From NCBI GenBank assembly GCA_913061275.1, contig CAJXSR010000002.1, positions 124,001-188,000 on the forward strand: DNA of 64,000 nt. The letters are read 5' to 3'. Source of the stretch: an uncultured Paracoccaceae bacterium (lineage in GTDB: Bacteria; Pseudomonadota; Alphaproteobacteria; Rhodobacterales; Rhodobacteraceae). The position numbers and the translations under genes are program-made. The notes under the pieces were generated by a model, which saw nothing but the letters and a program-made list of their open reading frames with translations, did no database searches and was not told the origin of the DNA. Below, in pieces: positions 1 through 7,626 of this stretch (the first letter of the stretch is position 1; each line of letters begins with the position of its first letter).

Positions 1-433
1 CCGTGCCGAGGGTTTCGGGGCTGAAGTGCAACGCCGCGTGATGATCGGGGCTTATGTGCTTTCTGCGGGTTTTTATGATGCATATTACCGCCGCGCCCAG
101 CGAGTGCGCACATTGATTAAGAAAGACTTTGATGATGTGTTTGCTAGTGGTGTTGACGCAATTTTAACACCTGCAACGCCGTCTGCGGCATTTGGTTTGG
201 GTGAAATGGCGGATGCTGACCCGATCAAAATGTATCTGAACGATGTATTTACCGTGACAGTAAACCTTGCAGGCCTGCCGGGCGTTGCAGTGCCAACGGG
301 TCTAGATAATCAAAACTTGCCACTTGGTTTGCAACTTATCGGGCGGCCGTGGGAAGAGGGCGATATGCTGAATATCGCTTATCGTTTGGAACAAGATGCA
401 GGTTTTGTTTCCAAACCGCGCAACTGGTGGTAG
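1..433 (+). CDS. gatA: Glu-tRNA(Gln)/Asp-tRNA(Asn) amidotransferase subunit A, C-terminal part
   Basis: The window opens inside this gene; the readable frame starts at base 2 and gives about 143 residues to the TAG at 431-433. GatA is the amidase subunit of GatCAB: it releases ammonia from glutamine, which GatB uses to convert Glu-tRNA(Gln) to Gln-tRNA(Gln). The visible part is the family's conserved C-terminus: the [19 protein letters not shown] stretch, the [11 protein letters not shown] segment, and the closing G-L-P-G-V-A-V-P and [13 protein letters not shown] motifs. The Ser-cisSer-Lys catalytic triad lies upstream, outside the window. The partner gene gatB is about 48 kb away on the other strand (48277-49788), so gatA and gatB do not share an operon here. 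Identification is firm; the start is unknown. Confidence 0.95.
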   Translation, partial: RAEGFGAEVQRRVMIGAYVLSAGFYDAYYRRAQRVRTLIKKDFDDVFASGVDAILTPATPSAAFGLGEMADADPIKMYLNDVFTVTVNLAGLPGVAVPTGLDNQNLPLGLQLIGRPWEEGDMLNIAYRLEQDAGFVSKPRNWW

Positions 434-461
434 AACGTATCTAAAAACAGGATGGTAAGGT

Positions 462-1157
462 ATGCGGTATTTTATAGGCACGTCTATTTTAATGGCTGTT
501 TTAGCGTCATGTGCGCCAACACCCCCCAATGATGGCGATACATATTTTGATAAAATAACCCCTGATCCGGCCGCTTTAGAACGCAAATCTGAAGAGGATC
601 GGCTGAAACGGGCTGAAACCGAAACTGTTGTTATAGACCTGCCTGTGGATACTGTGACTGGTGCGATTGCAGTTGCACCAGAAGGAACAGCGGTGCAATC
701 AGGTGATACGACTGTAACGGTTGATTTGACAGGCGACACCCCTGTGAAAACCAACACGCCTGCAAAGGCCAATGGTGAGATTTCCAACTCGCAAGATTTT
801 CAGGTGGTTAAGGCGAATGAAACCATAGCCTCGGATGCCGCAAAGCTGGAAGAGTTAAAAAGCAACTATGAAATAGTGCAGCCAGGGGCCGCACCAAAAC
901 GCGGATCTGATCTTAATCTGGCAAAATATGCTTTGGCACAAAGCAATCCTGTGGGAAACAAAATCTACACACGTTTTCCTTTAGGCGGTAAGCGGGCCAA
1001 ACGTAAATGCGCGGCATACGGATCTAATGACGAAGCCCAAACGGAATTTCTGAAATCAGGCGGGCCGCAAAAAGACAGGCGCGGTATTGACCCCGATGGG
1101 GATGGTTATGCCTGCGGTTGGTCACCAGATGTTTACCGCGCTTTGTTAGGTCAGTAA
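462..1157 (+). CDS. Predicted lipoprotein with C-terminal Excalibur-like calcium-binding motif
   Basis: A 231-residue protein with a lipoprotein signal peptide: short hydrophobic segment then lipobox L-A-S-C, with Cys17 the predicted lipidated residue. Residues about 20-150 are low-complexity, rich in Thr, Val, Ala, Asp and Glu, and probably a flexible periplasmic linker. The C-terminus (about 185-225) has two cysteines and a D-P-D-G-D-G-Y-A-C-G-W loop, the pattern of Excalibur-type calcium-binding domains, which often occur on surface or envelope proteins. The start ATG follows gatA by 28 bases. The stop codon directly abuts the GTG of the amidase at 1158, suggesting co-transcription and a shared envelope role. 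The exact function is unknown. Confidence 0.8.
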   Translation: MRYFIGTSILMAVLASCAPTPPNDGDTYFDKITPDPAALERKSEEDRLKRAETETVVIDLPVDTVTGAIAVAPEGTAVQSGDTTVTVDLTGDTPVKTNTPAKANGEISNSQDFQVVKANETIASDAAKLEELKSNYEIVQPGAAPKRGSDLNLAKYALAQSNPVGNKIYTRFPLGGKRAKRKCAAYGSNDEAQTEFLKSGGPQKDRRGIDPDGDGYACGWSPDVYRALLGQ

Positions 1158-1850
1158 GTGGCGAATGCCACGGCTGATATAGTACAAACCCCGTCTCCGA
1201 ATTTCGGGCCAAGACGCCACGGCCTGCCGCCTGATATGGTGGTATTGCATTACACCGCGATGCAAACGGCAGATGCGGCATGTGCGCGATTGTGTGACGA
1301 GGCGGCCGAGGTTTCGGCGCATTATCTGATCTCGGAACAAGGTATTATTTTTCAACTTGTTGATGAAGACATGCGGGCATGGCACGCAGGTGCAGGTGCT
1401 TGGGGTAATGTTGCGGACGTGAACTCGCATTCTATTGGGATTGAGCTGGCGAATACAGGCGATGTGCCGTTTCCTGCGGCACAAATGGATGCGCTGGAAG
1501 GATTACTGGCAGGTATTCAAAGCCGCTGGGCCATTCCTGCCGCACGGGTGATCGCACATTCAGACATGGCACCAGAACGCAAGTTTGATCCCGGCCCTAA
1601 GTTTGACTGGCAGCGTTTGGCACTGGGCGGGTTTTCGATCTGGCCGAAGGAGGCCAAAGACGTATTAGGGTCATGGGATGATTTTGAGGCTCATGCAGCA
1701 CGGTTTGGTTATCGCGGCACTGGGCAGAGTTTACTGTCAGCATTTCGGTTGCGGTTTTTGCCCCATAAGACGGGGGGGCTGGATGCTAAGGATATCAGCG
1801 TGATCATGCAGTTGGCAGATCAATGGCCTTGCAGTATTGCCGCTGTTTAA
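1158..1850 (+). CDS. N-acetylmuramoyl-L-alanine amidase, AmpD/AmiD type
   Basis: A 230-residue Amidase_2 protein that should cleave the lactyl-amide bond between N-acetylmuramic acid and the stem peptide. Key family features are visible: V-V-L-H-Y-T-A near residue 30 (first zinc histidine), the S-H-S-I-G-I-E-L core near 95, and V-I-A-H-S-D-M-A-P-E-R-K-F-D-P-G-P around 130-147 (second histidine, catalytic Lys and Asp ligand). No signal peptide is visible, so a cytoplasmic AmpD-like recycling role acting on anhydro-muropeptides is likely. It starts with GTG immediately after the stop of the lipoprotein gene, so translation is probably coupled. The C-terminal 40 residues resemble a helical extension. 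Which substrate it prefers cannot be settled from sequence alone. Confidence 0.9.
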   Translation: MANATADIVQTPSPNFGPRRHGLPPDMVVLHYTAMQTADAACARLCDEAAEVSAHYLISEQGIIFQLVDEDMRAWHAGAGAWGNVADVNSHSIGIELANTGDVPFPAAQMDALEGLLAGIQSRWAIPAARVIAHSDMAPERKFDPGPKFDWQRLALGGFSIWPKEAKDVLGSWDDFEAHAARFGYRGTGQSLLSAFRLRFLPHKTGGLDAKDISVIMQLADQWPCSIAAV

Positions 1851-1872
1851 CGATTTGGGTAAAGATATAATT

Positions 1873-2208
1873 ATGACAGAAAACATCCAAAGCCTTGCCG
1901 TGGTGGAACGGCTTTTTCCGTTAATTGTGAGCGGTGAAAAGACATCAACTATTCGATGGTGTGAGCGGCATATCACACTAGGCCCCCTGATGTTTTTCTG
2001 CAAAGAAGACCCTAACTTAACTGTTCTGGTGACCGTAACCAGATGTAGTGAAATGCCGCTATCAGATGCTGCAGCCTTTGTTGGGCGTTCTGATGTATGG
2101 CCCGACAACATTATGCTTGCAGGGATGCAAGAGCATTATCCTGACATCGCACTTTCCAGTCTTGTGCAAGTTATAGAGTATGACCCACCCTTACAGCATA
2201 CACATTGA
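1873..2208 (+). CDS. Small ASCH-domain protein
   Basis: A 111-residue protein read from the ATG at 1873. An in-frame TTG at 1837 would overlap the amidase and is less likely. The pattern (L-A-V-V-E-R-L-F-P-L-I-V-S-G-E-K-T-S-T-I-R near the N-terminus, then short beta strands and a V-T-V-T-R-C segment) matches ASCH domains, a PUA-like beta-barrel thought to bind RNA or modified nucleosides. The G-E-K-T-S-T-I-R segment corresponds to the conserved lysine/threonine/arginine signature. It lies just upstream of rnpB, whose -35 element overlaps this gene's stop codon. The function is unknown; RNA binding is inferred from the fold only. Confidence 0.7.
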   Translation: MTENIQSLAVVERLFPLIVSGEKTSTIRWCERHITLGPLMFFCKEDPNLTVLVTVTRCSEMPLSDAAAFVGRSDVWPDNIMLAGMQEHYPDIALSSLVQVIEYDPPLQHTH

Positions 2209-2233
2209 CCTATGCTCGCATCCCGTCTAAATG
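2205..2233 (+). promoter_or_regulatory. Predicted sigma-70 promoter of rnpB
   Basis: TTGACC at 2205-2210 and TAAATG at 2228-2233 are separated by exactly 17 bases. An A at 2240, seven bases past the -10, is the first base of the P1 helix of RNase P RNA. The -35 overlaps the TGA stop of the upstream gene (2206-2208). The fit of hexamers, spacing and RNA start makes this one of the better-supported promoters in the window. Confidence 0.75.
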
Positions 2234-2239
2234 CACCCC

Positions 2240-2611
2240 AGCGGATGGCTGGATGGCCGCACCCCTGATTTAATCGGGGGTGAGGAAAGTCCGGACTTCA
2301 TGAAGCAAAGGCGGCGGGTAATGCCCGCCCGGGGTAACCCGAGGGATAGCGCAACAGAGAATAGACCGCTTAGTTTACTAAGTAAGGCTGAAACGGTGGG
2401 GTAAGAGCCCACCACGGTGATGGTAACATCACTGGTATGGCAAGCCCCGCCTGAAGCAAAACCAAGTAGGAACCGCGTGGCCTTCGGGCCGGGGTCGCTT
2501 TAGCCCCAGCAGGTTCGGGTGGTTGCAAGAGCGTATCAGCAATGGTGCGCCCAGATGAATGGTCATCGACGGCTTCGGCCTGAACAAAATCCGGCTTACA
2601 GGCCATCCGCT
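2240..2611 (+). ncRNA. rnpB: RNase P RNA (M1 RNA), bacterial type A
   Basis: The catalytic RNA of ribonuclease P, which trims the 5' leader of pre-tRNAs. Ends are set by the P1 helix: AGCGGATGGC at 2240-2249 is perfectly complementary to GCCATCCGCT at 2602-2611. Conserved regions are visible: GAGGAAAGTCCGGAC near 2282 (CR I / P4 5' strand), GATAGCGCAACAGAGA near 2345, CCAAGTAGGAACCGCG near 2462, and CAGATGAATGGTCATCGAC then ACAAAATCCGGCTTACAG near 2551-2600 (CR V / P4 3' strand). The length (about 372 nt) fits type A. No clear intrinsic terminator follows; the end given is the mature 3' end inferred from P1. Confidence 0.95.
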
Positions 2612-2667
2612 AAATATATCCCTACTTGGTTGCTTTACCTTCTTATAAAACTTAAGGAATATGACTA

Positions 2668-3165
2668 TTGAAACCGTCAACATATCGCATTGCTTTATCA
2701 TTACCTGGCAGCATAATTATAATGCCAAAGCCTTCTGGCGAATGGCTTCAAGATGATATGCACCACTACCGATCTATTGGAATAGATACTATCGTATCGA
2801 TGTTGGAAAGAGATGAAGTGCACGAGTTGGGCCTTCAAGATGAACAGATAATATGTAAGCAAAATCAAATTGATTTCATTCAACTCGCTGTCCCAGATAG
2901 AAGCTTACCTGCTTATGAAGCGTTTCTGATTATGATGGATCTGGTTGTTGCTAAATTGAAAAGAGGCGAGACAGTTGCGGTGCATTGCAGGCCAGGTATT
3001 GGCCGCTCTGGCATAGTGGTTTGTTGTGCGTTACTTTACTTTGGCAATACCCCTGAAGCTGCGGTTGAGATTGTCTCTAAAGCGAGAGGCGTTTTAGTCC
3101 CCGACACGAAGGAGCAGCGCGATTTTATTGATTTGTTTGAAATTGAATTGAATAAAGACGTGTAA
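2668..3165 (+). CDS. Dual-specificity protein phosphatase-like protein (CDKN3-like fold)
   Basis: A protein of about 165 residues with the cysteine phosphatase signature H-C-R-P-G-I-G-R-S (HCx5RS) near residues 107-115, giving the nucleophilic Cys and phosphate-binding Arg. A general-acid Asp candidate lies in the V-P-D-R-S segment near residue 76. The N-terminal P-G-S-I-I-I-M-P-K-P-S-G-E-W-L block is typical of bacterial dual-specificity phosphatases of the CDKN3-like group and needs the TTG start at 2668, since the first ATG (2722) would cut into it. The substrate is unknown. Local base composition is more AT-rich than the flanking genes. It stands alone between rnpB and a converging gene. 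Confidence 0.8.
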   Translation: MKPSTYRIALSLPGSIIIMPKPSGEWLQDDMHHYRSIGIDTIVSMLERDEVHELGLQDEQIICKQNQIDFIQLAVPDRSLPAYEAFLIMMDLVVAKLKRGETVAVHCRPGIGRSGIVVCCALLYFGNTPEAAVEIVSKARGVLVPDTKEQRDFIDLFEIELNKDV

Positions 3166-3292
3166 AAGCACCATAATCATCCACGAAGCGCCCTCCCGTG
3201 GTGGTAGTAGGAATTACTTCGCAAATCCCACCTTTCAGGCGCGCCCCTCGTATAGGGACGACGGCCATGATGGGGGAACGGTTGTGGCCTGC

Positions 3293-3742
3293 CTAAACCT
3301 CTACCAGTTCCGCATGCCCAAACCCCTTCGTATAATCCAGCACTGAAATAACCTTTGGGTCAATGCGGATATAGGCAAGTTCGTTATCGTCATGGGCTGG
3401 AATGAAGGATGCCAGATGTGGGAATTTTTTAAACATCAACCCGCCTGCTTTTTCTTTTTCTTCTGGGTCATTCACGAAACGGGCGATGCCAGCCATCGAC
3501 AGGCCCTCAATCTGATCCCATTTTTCATAAGCACGATTGACTGTCAGGGATACTTTATTGTTTTTATCAATGTTACTGGTTTTCTGTGCTTTTTCCGGCG
3601 TCATAAAATACAACACCAGCCCATCGTTTACAAAGGTAACAGTTGTGGCTTGCGGAAACCCGTCTTCGCGCTGGGTTGCAAGTGTCATATCATCTACATC
3701 GTTCAGGATTGCTGTAATCTGATCTTGATGTTGTTGGTCCAT
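3293..3742 (-). CDS. Pyridoxamine 5'-phosphate oxidase-family (general stress) protein
   Basis: A 149-residue split-barrel flavin-binding type protein. The N-terminal M-T-L-A-T-Q-R-E-D-G-F-P-Q-A-T-T-V segment and the following L-Y-F-M-T stretch are typical of the PNPOx-like superfamily, which binds FMN, F420 or heme. Many members are annotated as general stress protein 26 or uncharacterised flavoproteins. It is short for a true PdxH (over 200 residues) and lacks its C-terminal dimerisation region, so a role in vitamin B6 synthesis is unlikely. An upstream GGCC-TCC stretch rich in purines on the coding strand (AGAGGAGGCC) provides a strong ribosome binding site just before the ATG at 3742. Confidence 0.8.
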   Translation of the reverse strand: MDQQHQDQITAILNDVDDMTLATQREDGFPQATTVTFVNDGLVLYFMTPEKAQKTSNIDKNNKVSLTVNRAYEKWDQIEGLSMAGIARFVNDPEEKEKAGGLMFKKFPHLASFIPAHDDNELAYIRIDPKVISVLDYTKGFGHAELVEV

Positions 3743-3860
3743 TTTGGCCTCCTCTAAGGGTTATGCGGCTTAAAAGAACACAAATATACGATGGCTGCCT
3801 TGATCTAGAACAAACAAACTCAACAGGATGATTGTGATTGAACAGTTAGGTTTTACGCAT

Positions 3861-4664
3861 CTAACGGGTAATCGGCGCATTACCCATAAGAAGGGGGTCG
3901 GTGGCCCCTGCATAAACCATATCCGATGGGTTGACGCCTAAGCGTTTGCACATCGCTTGTGATGCGGGGTTGTCTGATTTTACGCCACTGGAAAATCCGC
4001 GTGCGCCGTATTGATCGGCCATGCGCAGGATAAGTTCGGCACCCAACCAAGAGGCAAGTCGCTGCCCACGTGCGGCTTCATGGGTTGCAAGCATTCCCCA
4101 AAAAGCCTCATCAAAACGCGGGCTGTCTGGGTGATACGACATATAGGCGCCGCCTGCGGCTAATACGCGGTTATCTTGATCCTCAATATATAGCATCAAC
4201 CCTTTGGGGTCTTTTCCGCGCATAGCTGACCCCGGAACGGGTAGAACGCCCGCGTTAACAGATGTCTCACAGATCGCACGGATGGTGTCATCTGTAGTAC
4301 TGTCGGTAACGGCTTTCAGGGTTAACCCTAAGGGACGTGTGTAGTCCGATAGGAATTTCTTACTTGCGGTTAAGGCAGTTTCACGGCCCCAGAACTGGTT
4401 CCAAACTACGGGATTTAAGCCTGCGGCTTTATAGGCATCTGTGTAAGTGGAAGCTTTGTCAGTTGGTACAAAATGACAGCTAGCATAACCTTCAAGGCGC
4501 GCCAATGCGATAACAATATCTGGCCCGCCAAGGGTTGCATCGGTAAGTGATACTGCGCGACCCTGAAAGCTAAACCGTGGGTCGTTGCGCAATAAAGCCC
4601 ACAATGCTGTGGATCTTTTGATAACGTCTATTTGGTGCTGGGTGCCATAAATTATATCTGTCAT
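3861..4664 (-). CDS. GNAT-family N-acetyltransferase
   Basis: A 267-residue protein whose C-terminal half (about 150-260) has the GNAT pattern: beta-strand then W-G-M-L-A-T-H-E-A-A-R-G-Q-R-L-A-S-W-L-G-A near 190-210, which supplies the pyrophosphate-binding loop for acetyl-CoA, followed by S-G-V-K-S-D-N-P-A-S-Q-A-M-C-K-R-L-G near 225-245, the usual motif A/B arrangement. The N-terminal half has no motif I recognise and may form a degenerate second GNAT lobe. The acceptor substrate is unknown. It lies 19 bases downstream of the SLC13 permease on the same strand, so co-transcription is likely. Confidence 0.75.
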   Translation of the reverse strand: MTDIIYGTQHQIDVIKRSTALWALLRNDPRFSFQGRAVSLTDATLGGPDIVIALARLEGYASCHFVPTDKASTYTDAYKAAGLNPVVWNQFWGRETALTASKKFLSDYTRPLGLTLKAVTDSTTDDTIRAICETSVNAGVLPVPGSAMRGKDPKGLMLYIEDQDNRVLAAGGAYMSYHPDSPRFDEAFWGMLATHEAARGQRLASWLGAELILRMADQYGARGFSSGVKSDNPASQAMCKRLGVNPSDMVYAGATDPLLMGNAPITR

Positions 4665-4683
4665 GGGGTCACTTTCAAATGCA

Positions 4684-6462
4684 TTATAAGGGCCAAAATA
4701 CCAAGATGGATGGGATGCTTACTATAATTACTAAGATTTCCAGTGGCAAACCCATGCGCCAGTAATCCCAAAAACTATAACCGCCCGGCCCCAAGACAAG
4801 GGTGTTATTCTTGTGACCTATCGGGGTTAGAAATGCACAGCTTGCCGCAACAGCCACGGCCATCAGGAACGGATCGGGTGACGCGTTCAGGCTATCAGCC
4901 ATTGCAATGGCAACAGGGGCCGCAACGATTGTTGTGGCAGTATTGTTTAGCACATCACTAAGGGTCATGGTTACGACCATAAGAACCGTCAACACGGCCC
5001 ATGCAGGTAAGCCTTCGGTCAAGCCTAGCAAAGAGTTGGCGATCAGTTGCGTGCCCCCTGCATCATCCAATGCAGCCCCCAGCGGGATCATCGAGCCAAG
5101 TAAAACCACCACGGGCCATTCGATGTGGTCATATATTTCTGCCAGTGGCAGGATTTTCAATAAAACATAAACCACCACGACAACACCTAAAGCGACGGGC
5201 AGGTAGACCCAACCGAAACTGGCTGCCAGAACTGCTGCAGCAAACACACTGATTGCCAGCCATGTCTTACTGTCTTGGGTTACGGCCAAACCGCGATCTT
5301 CCAACGGCAGGCATCCCAACCAGTTGATAATGTCGTCTTTGGCATCATGCGGGACAAGTAGAAGTAAAATGTCGCCTGCCTGAATTTGTGTATTCCGTAC
5401 TTTTTGTAAAATCCGTGTGCCTTTGCGTGAAATGCCCAATAGAACCGTGCGTTTGCGCCACCGCAGCCCGATTGCAATGGCAGAGCGGCCTTCTATGCGC
5501 GCACTGTCAGGCACCACCACTTCGATAATGTCCAAGCCGTCACTTGCAACGCCCAGCTTTTTTCCAGCCGCATCGGTTATTTCAAGTTTCAGGGTAGTGC
5601 GAAATTCATCAAGGTTGTCAGGTGCGGCTTCCATCACCAGTGCATCGCCTGCTTTTAGAGCGGTGTTGCGTGCGGTGCCCGCAAACCTTTTACCGCCCCT
5701 TGTAAGGCCTAGAATTGCAACATCAGCCTGTTCTGCTTCATCATACAACATGTGTAATTTCTTGCCGATCAGGGTGGATTTTTCAGGCACAATTAGTTCC
5801 GCGACATAATCTGAAAGCTCTGATAATTGGTCGGCAGCACCTTGCTTTGTGGCCTGTACTGGGATCAATCTCCAGCCGACAAAGGCAACAAATACCAGGC
5901 CAGCTAGGGCTGTAATACCGCCAACAGGGGCGAAATCGAACATTTTAAACGGAACGCCTGTCGCTTTGCCGCGTATGGTGGCAATGATGATATTTGGCGG
6001 TGTGCCGATCAGTGTAACCATGCCGCCAAGAATGGTTGCAAAAGACAAAGGCATCAGGGTCGCCCCCGGATTGCGCCCCGCTTTGCGCGCGGTTTGCACA
6101 TCAACAGGCATCAAAAGCGCAAGGGCTGCAACATTGTTCATAAACGCGCTTAGCACCGCCCCAACACCACCCATGATAGCAATATGTGTGCCCATTTTAC
6201 GGGTCGCATCAATCAGGCTGCGGGTGATAAGGAAAACCGCCCCTGACCGCACCAGACCAGCGGACACGACAAGTACTAGGGCCACAACGATTGTTGCGGG
6301 ATGGCCAAACCCCGAAAAAGCATCCTTACTTTTGACGGCACCTGATAAAACCCCTGCCAGAAGGGCCACGAACGCTACCATATCGTAGCGCCAGCGCCCT
6401 GTCAGAAGTACGACAAAGAAGCCTGCAAAAATTGTGAACAGTATAATTTGGTCGGTAGTCAT
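4684..6462 (-). CDS. SLC13/DASS-family anion permease with two TrkA-C (RCK_C) domains
   Basis: A 592-residue membrane protein. Hydrophobic helices fill residues 1-200, a soluble insert occupies about 205-385, and further helices run from 395 to the end. The insert contains two copies of a small alpha/beta module (G-D-A-L-V-M-E-A and G-D-I-L-L-L-L-V-P strands) that match TrkA C-terminal domains, as in the bacterial SLC13-like permeases annotated as sodium/sulfate or dicarboxylate symporters. The first half carries F-M-N-N-V-A-A-L-A-L-L-M-P and the second half L-N-N-T-A-T-T-I-V-A-A-P, the paired substrate/sodium motifs of the DASS fold. The substrate cannot be assigned; sulfate, sulfonates and C4-dicarboxylates are all possible. 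The downstream acetyltransferase is probably in the same transcript. Confidence 0.85.
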   Translation of the reverse strand: MTTDQIILFTIFAGFFVVLLTGRWRYDMVAFVALLAGVLSGAVKSKDAFSGFGHPATIVVALVLVVSAGLVRSGAVFLITRSLIDATRKMGTHIAIMGGVGAVLSAFMNNVAALALLMPVDVQTARKAGRNPGATLMPLSFATILGGMVTLIGTPPNIIIATIRGKATGVPFKMFDFAPVGGITALAGLVFVAFVGWRLIPVQATKQGAADQLSELSDYVAELIVPEKSTLIGKKLHMLYDEAEQADVAILGLTRGGKRFAGTARNTALKAGDALVMEAAPDNLDEFRTTLKLEITDAAGKKLGVASDGLDIIEVVVPDSARIEGRSAIAIGLRWRKRTVLLGISRKGTRILQKVRNTQIQAGDILLLLVPHDAKDDIINWLGCLPLEDRGLAVTQDSKTWLAISVFAAAVLAASFGWVYLPVALGVVVVVYVLLKILPLAEIYDHIEWPVVVLLGSMIPLGAALDDAGGTQLIANSLLGLTEGLPAWAVLTVLMVVTMTLSDVLNNTATTIVAAPVAIAMADSLNASPDPFLMAVAVAASCAFLTPIGHKNNTLVLGPGGYSFWDYWRMGLPLEILVIIVSIPSILVFWPL

Positions 6463-6520
6463 AATCTGTGCCTTTCAGTCTTGGAGCAAGTAGAAGTATT
6501 TGGCCGTAAAATTGCAAGCT

Positions 6521-7603
6521 TTATGACAGGTTTTGCCGCACCCAAACCTGACCGGGACTTAATGCATTGAAGCGTTCCGGTAATATGTCTGCATCTTTTA
6601 GGGCTTTTGCCAAAGCTTTTGGTGGCGCATCAATCTCCTCATTGGTCAACTGAAACGTTCCCCAGTGATGGCCGATGGCGGTTTTTGCATTACACAGTTT
6701 AAACCCTTCTACTGCTTCATAGGGGTTTTGGTGCTGGCCTTTCATAAACCAGCGCGGCTCATAGGCCCCAACGGGCAAGATCGCCAAATCAAAACTGCCA
6801 TGCTTTTCGGCTACAGCCTTATAATTAACTCCCGAATGATAGCCCGTATCACCGATGTGGTAGATTTTCAGCCCATCCGTTTCTATTACAAAGGCGGCCC
6901 ATAGCGCCATGCGGCGATCTTTTGTGCCGCGCGCAGACCAATGATGACAAGGCTCAACGTGGATTTTGGTTTGTGAAGATATATCAATCACATCGCCCCA
7001 ATCCCCTGTTTTGATGTTTGCGCCTTTGATAGCTTTATGGATGATCGTGTCATTGCCCAAAGGGGTGATAATCAGGGGTGCATCACGCTGAACCAGTTTT
7101 TCTAGCGTCAGTAGGTCAAGATGGTCGTAATGATTATGGCTAAGCAGTATCAAGTCAATTTTGGGCAAATCATCAAAGGTAACGCCGGGCGGGTTGTGGC
7201 GCTTGGGGCCAAAAAATTGAACTGGGCTTGCGCGTTCGGATAACACAGGATCGGTAATGATATTCAACCAACCAGTTTGGATCAGCATCGTTGCATGCCC
7301 GATCATTGTGACATGCAGCTTATTACCTGCGATTTTTGCGGCAGGCTTGGTGCCCGTATAATCGCTGGGATAGTGTTCAGGCCATTTAGCTTTGGTTTCT
7401 TTAAACTGCCACTTCAGCAGATCGGTGAACTTCCCGGGCTTTACACCATTTGGGTTGTGGAATGTTTGCCCGTTAAAGTGATCGGTTACGGGCCCTGTGT
7501 AATACGGGTTGGTCTTATGCGGTGTTCTGGCCCAGAACGACCCGCCTAGCAGGGCTGTTAATGGGGCAATGCTTAACCATTTCAAAAATTTGCGACGGGT
7601 CAT
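6521..7603 (-). CDS. Tat-exported MBL-fold metallo-hydrolase (NAPE-PLD/UlaG-like)
   Basis: A 360-residue protein with a twin-arginine signal (T-R-R-K-F-L-K-W-L at residues 2-10 followed by a hydrophobic stretch), indicating export to the periplasm in folded form or membrane anchoring. The metallo-beta-lactamase signature L-L-S-H-N-H-Y-D-H-L-D lies near residue 155; later metal ligands are in E-P-C-H-H-W-S (about 217), Y-H-I-G-D-T-G-Y (about 250) and G-H-H-W-G-T-F (about 316). The overall pattern resembles the family that includes NAPE-hydrolysing phospholipase D and bacterial outer-membrane-associated homologues, so a phospholipid or N-acyl substrate is possible but unproven. The gene downstream on the same strand is the SLC13 permease. 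Confidence 0.85.
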   Translation of the reverse strand: MTRRKFLKWLSIAPLTALLGGSFWARTPHKTNPYYTGPVTDHFNGQTFHNPNGVKPGKFTDLLKWQFKETKAKWPEHYPSDYTGTKPAAKIAGNKLHVTMIGHATMLIQTGWLNIITDPVLSERASPVQFFGPKRHNPPGVTFDDLPKIDLILLSHNHYDHLDLLTLEKLVQRDAPLIITPLGNDTIIHKAIKGANIKTGDWGDVIDISSQTKIHVEPCHHWSARGTKDRRMALWAAFVIETDGLKIYHIGDTGYHSGVNYKAVAEKHGSFDLAILPVGAYEPRWFMKGQHQNPYEAVEGFKLCNAKTAIGHHWGTFQLTNEEIDAPPKALAKALKDADILPERFNALSPGQVWVRQNLS

Positions 7604-7626
7604 TTTATCTTTCAGTGATTTCTAGG

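Noticed and set aside
302-787. A 161-codon open frame on the minus strand
   Set aside because: It lies antisense to the end of gatA and the start of the lipoprotein gene, both well supported, and has no recognisable motif.
3166-3292. Possible tRNA or small RNA between the phosphatase and the PNPOx-like gene
   Set aside because: The short GC-rich blocks do not fold into a cloverleaf, and no T-loop motif is present.
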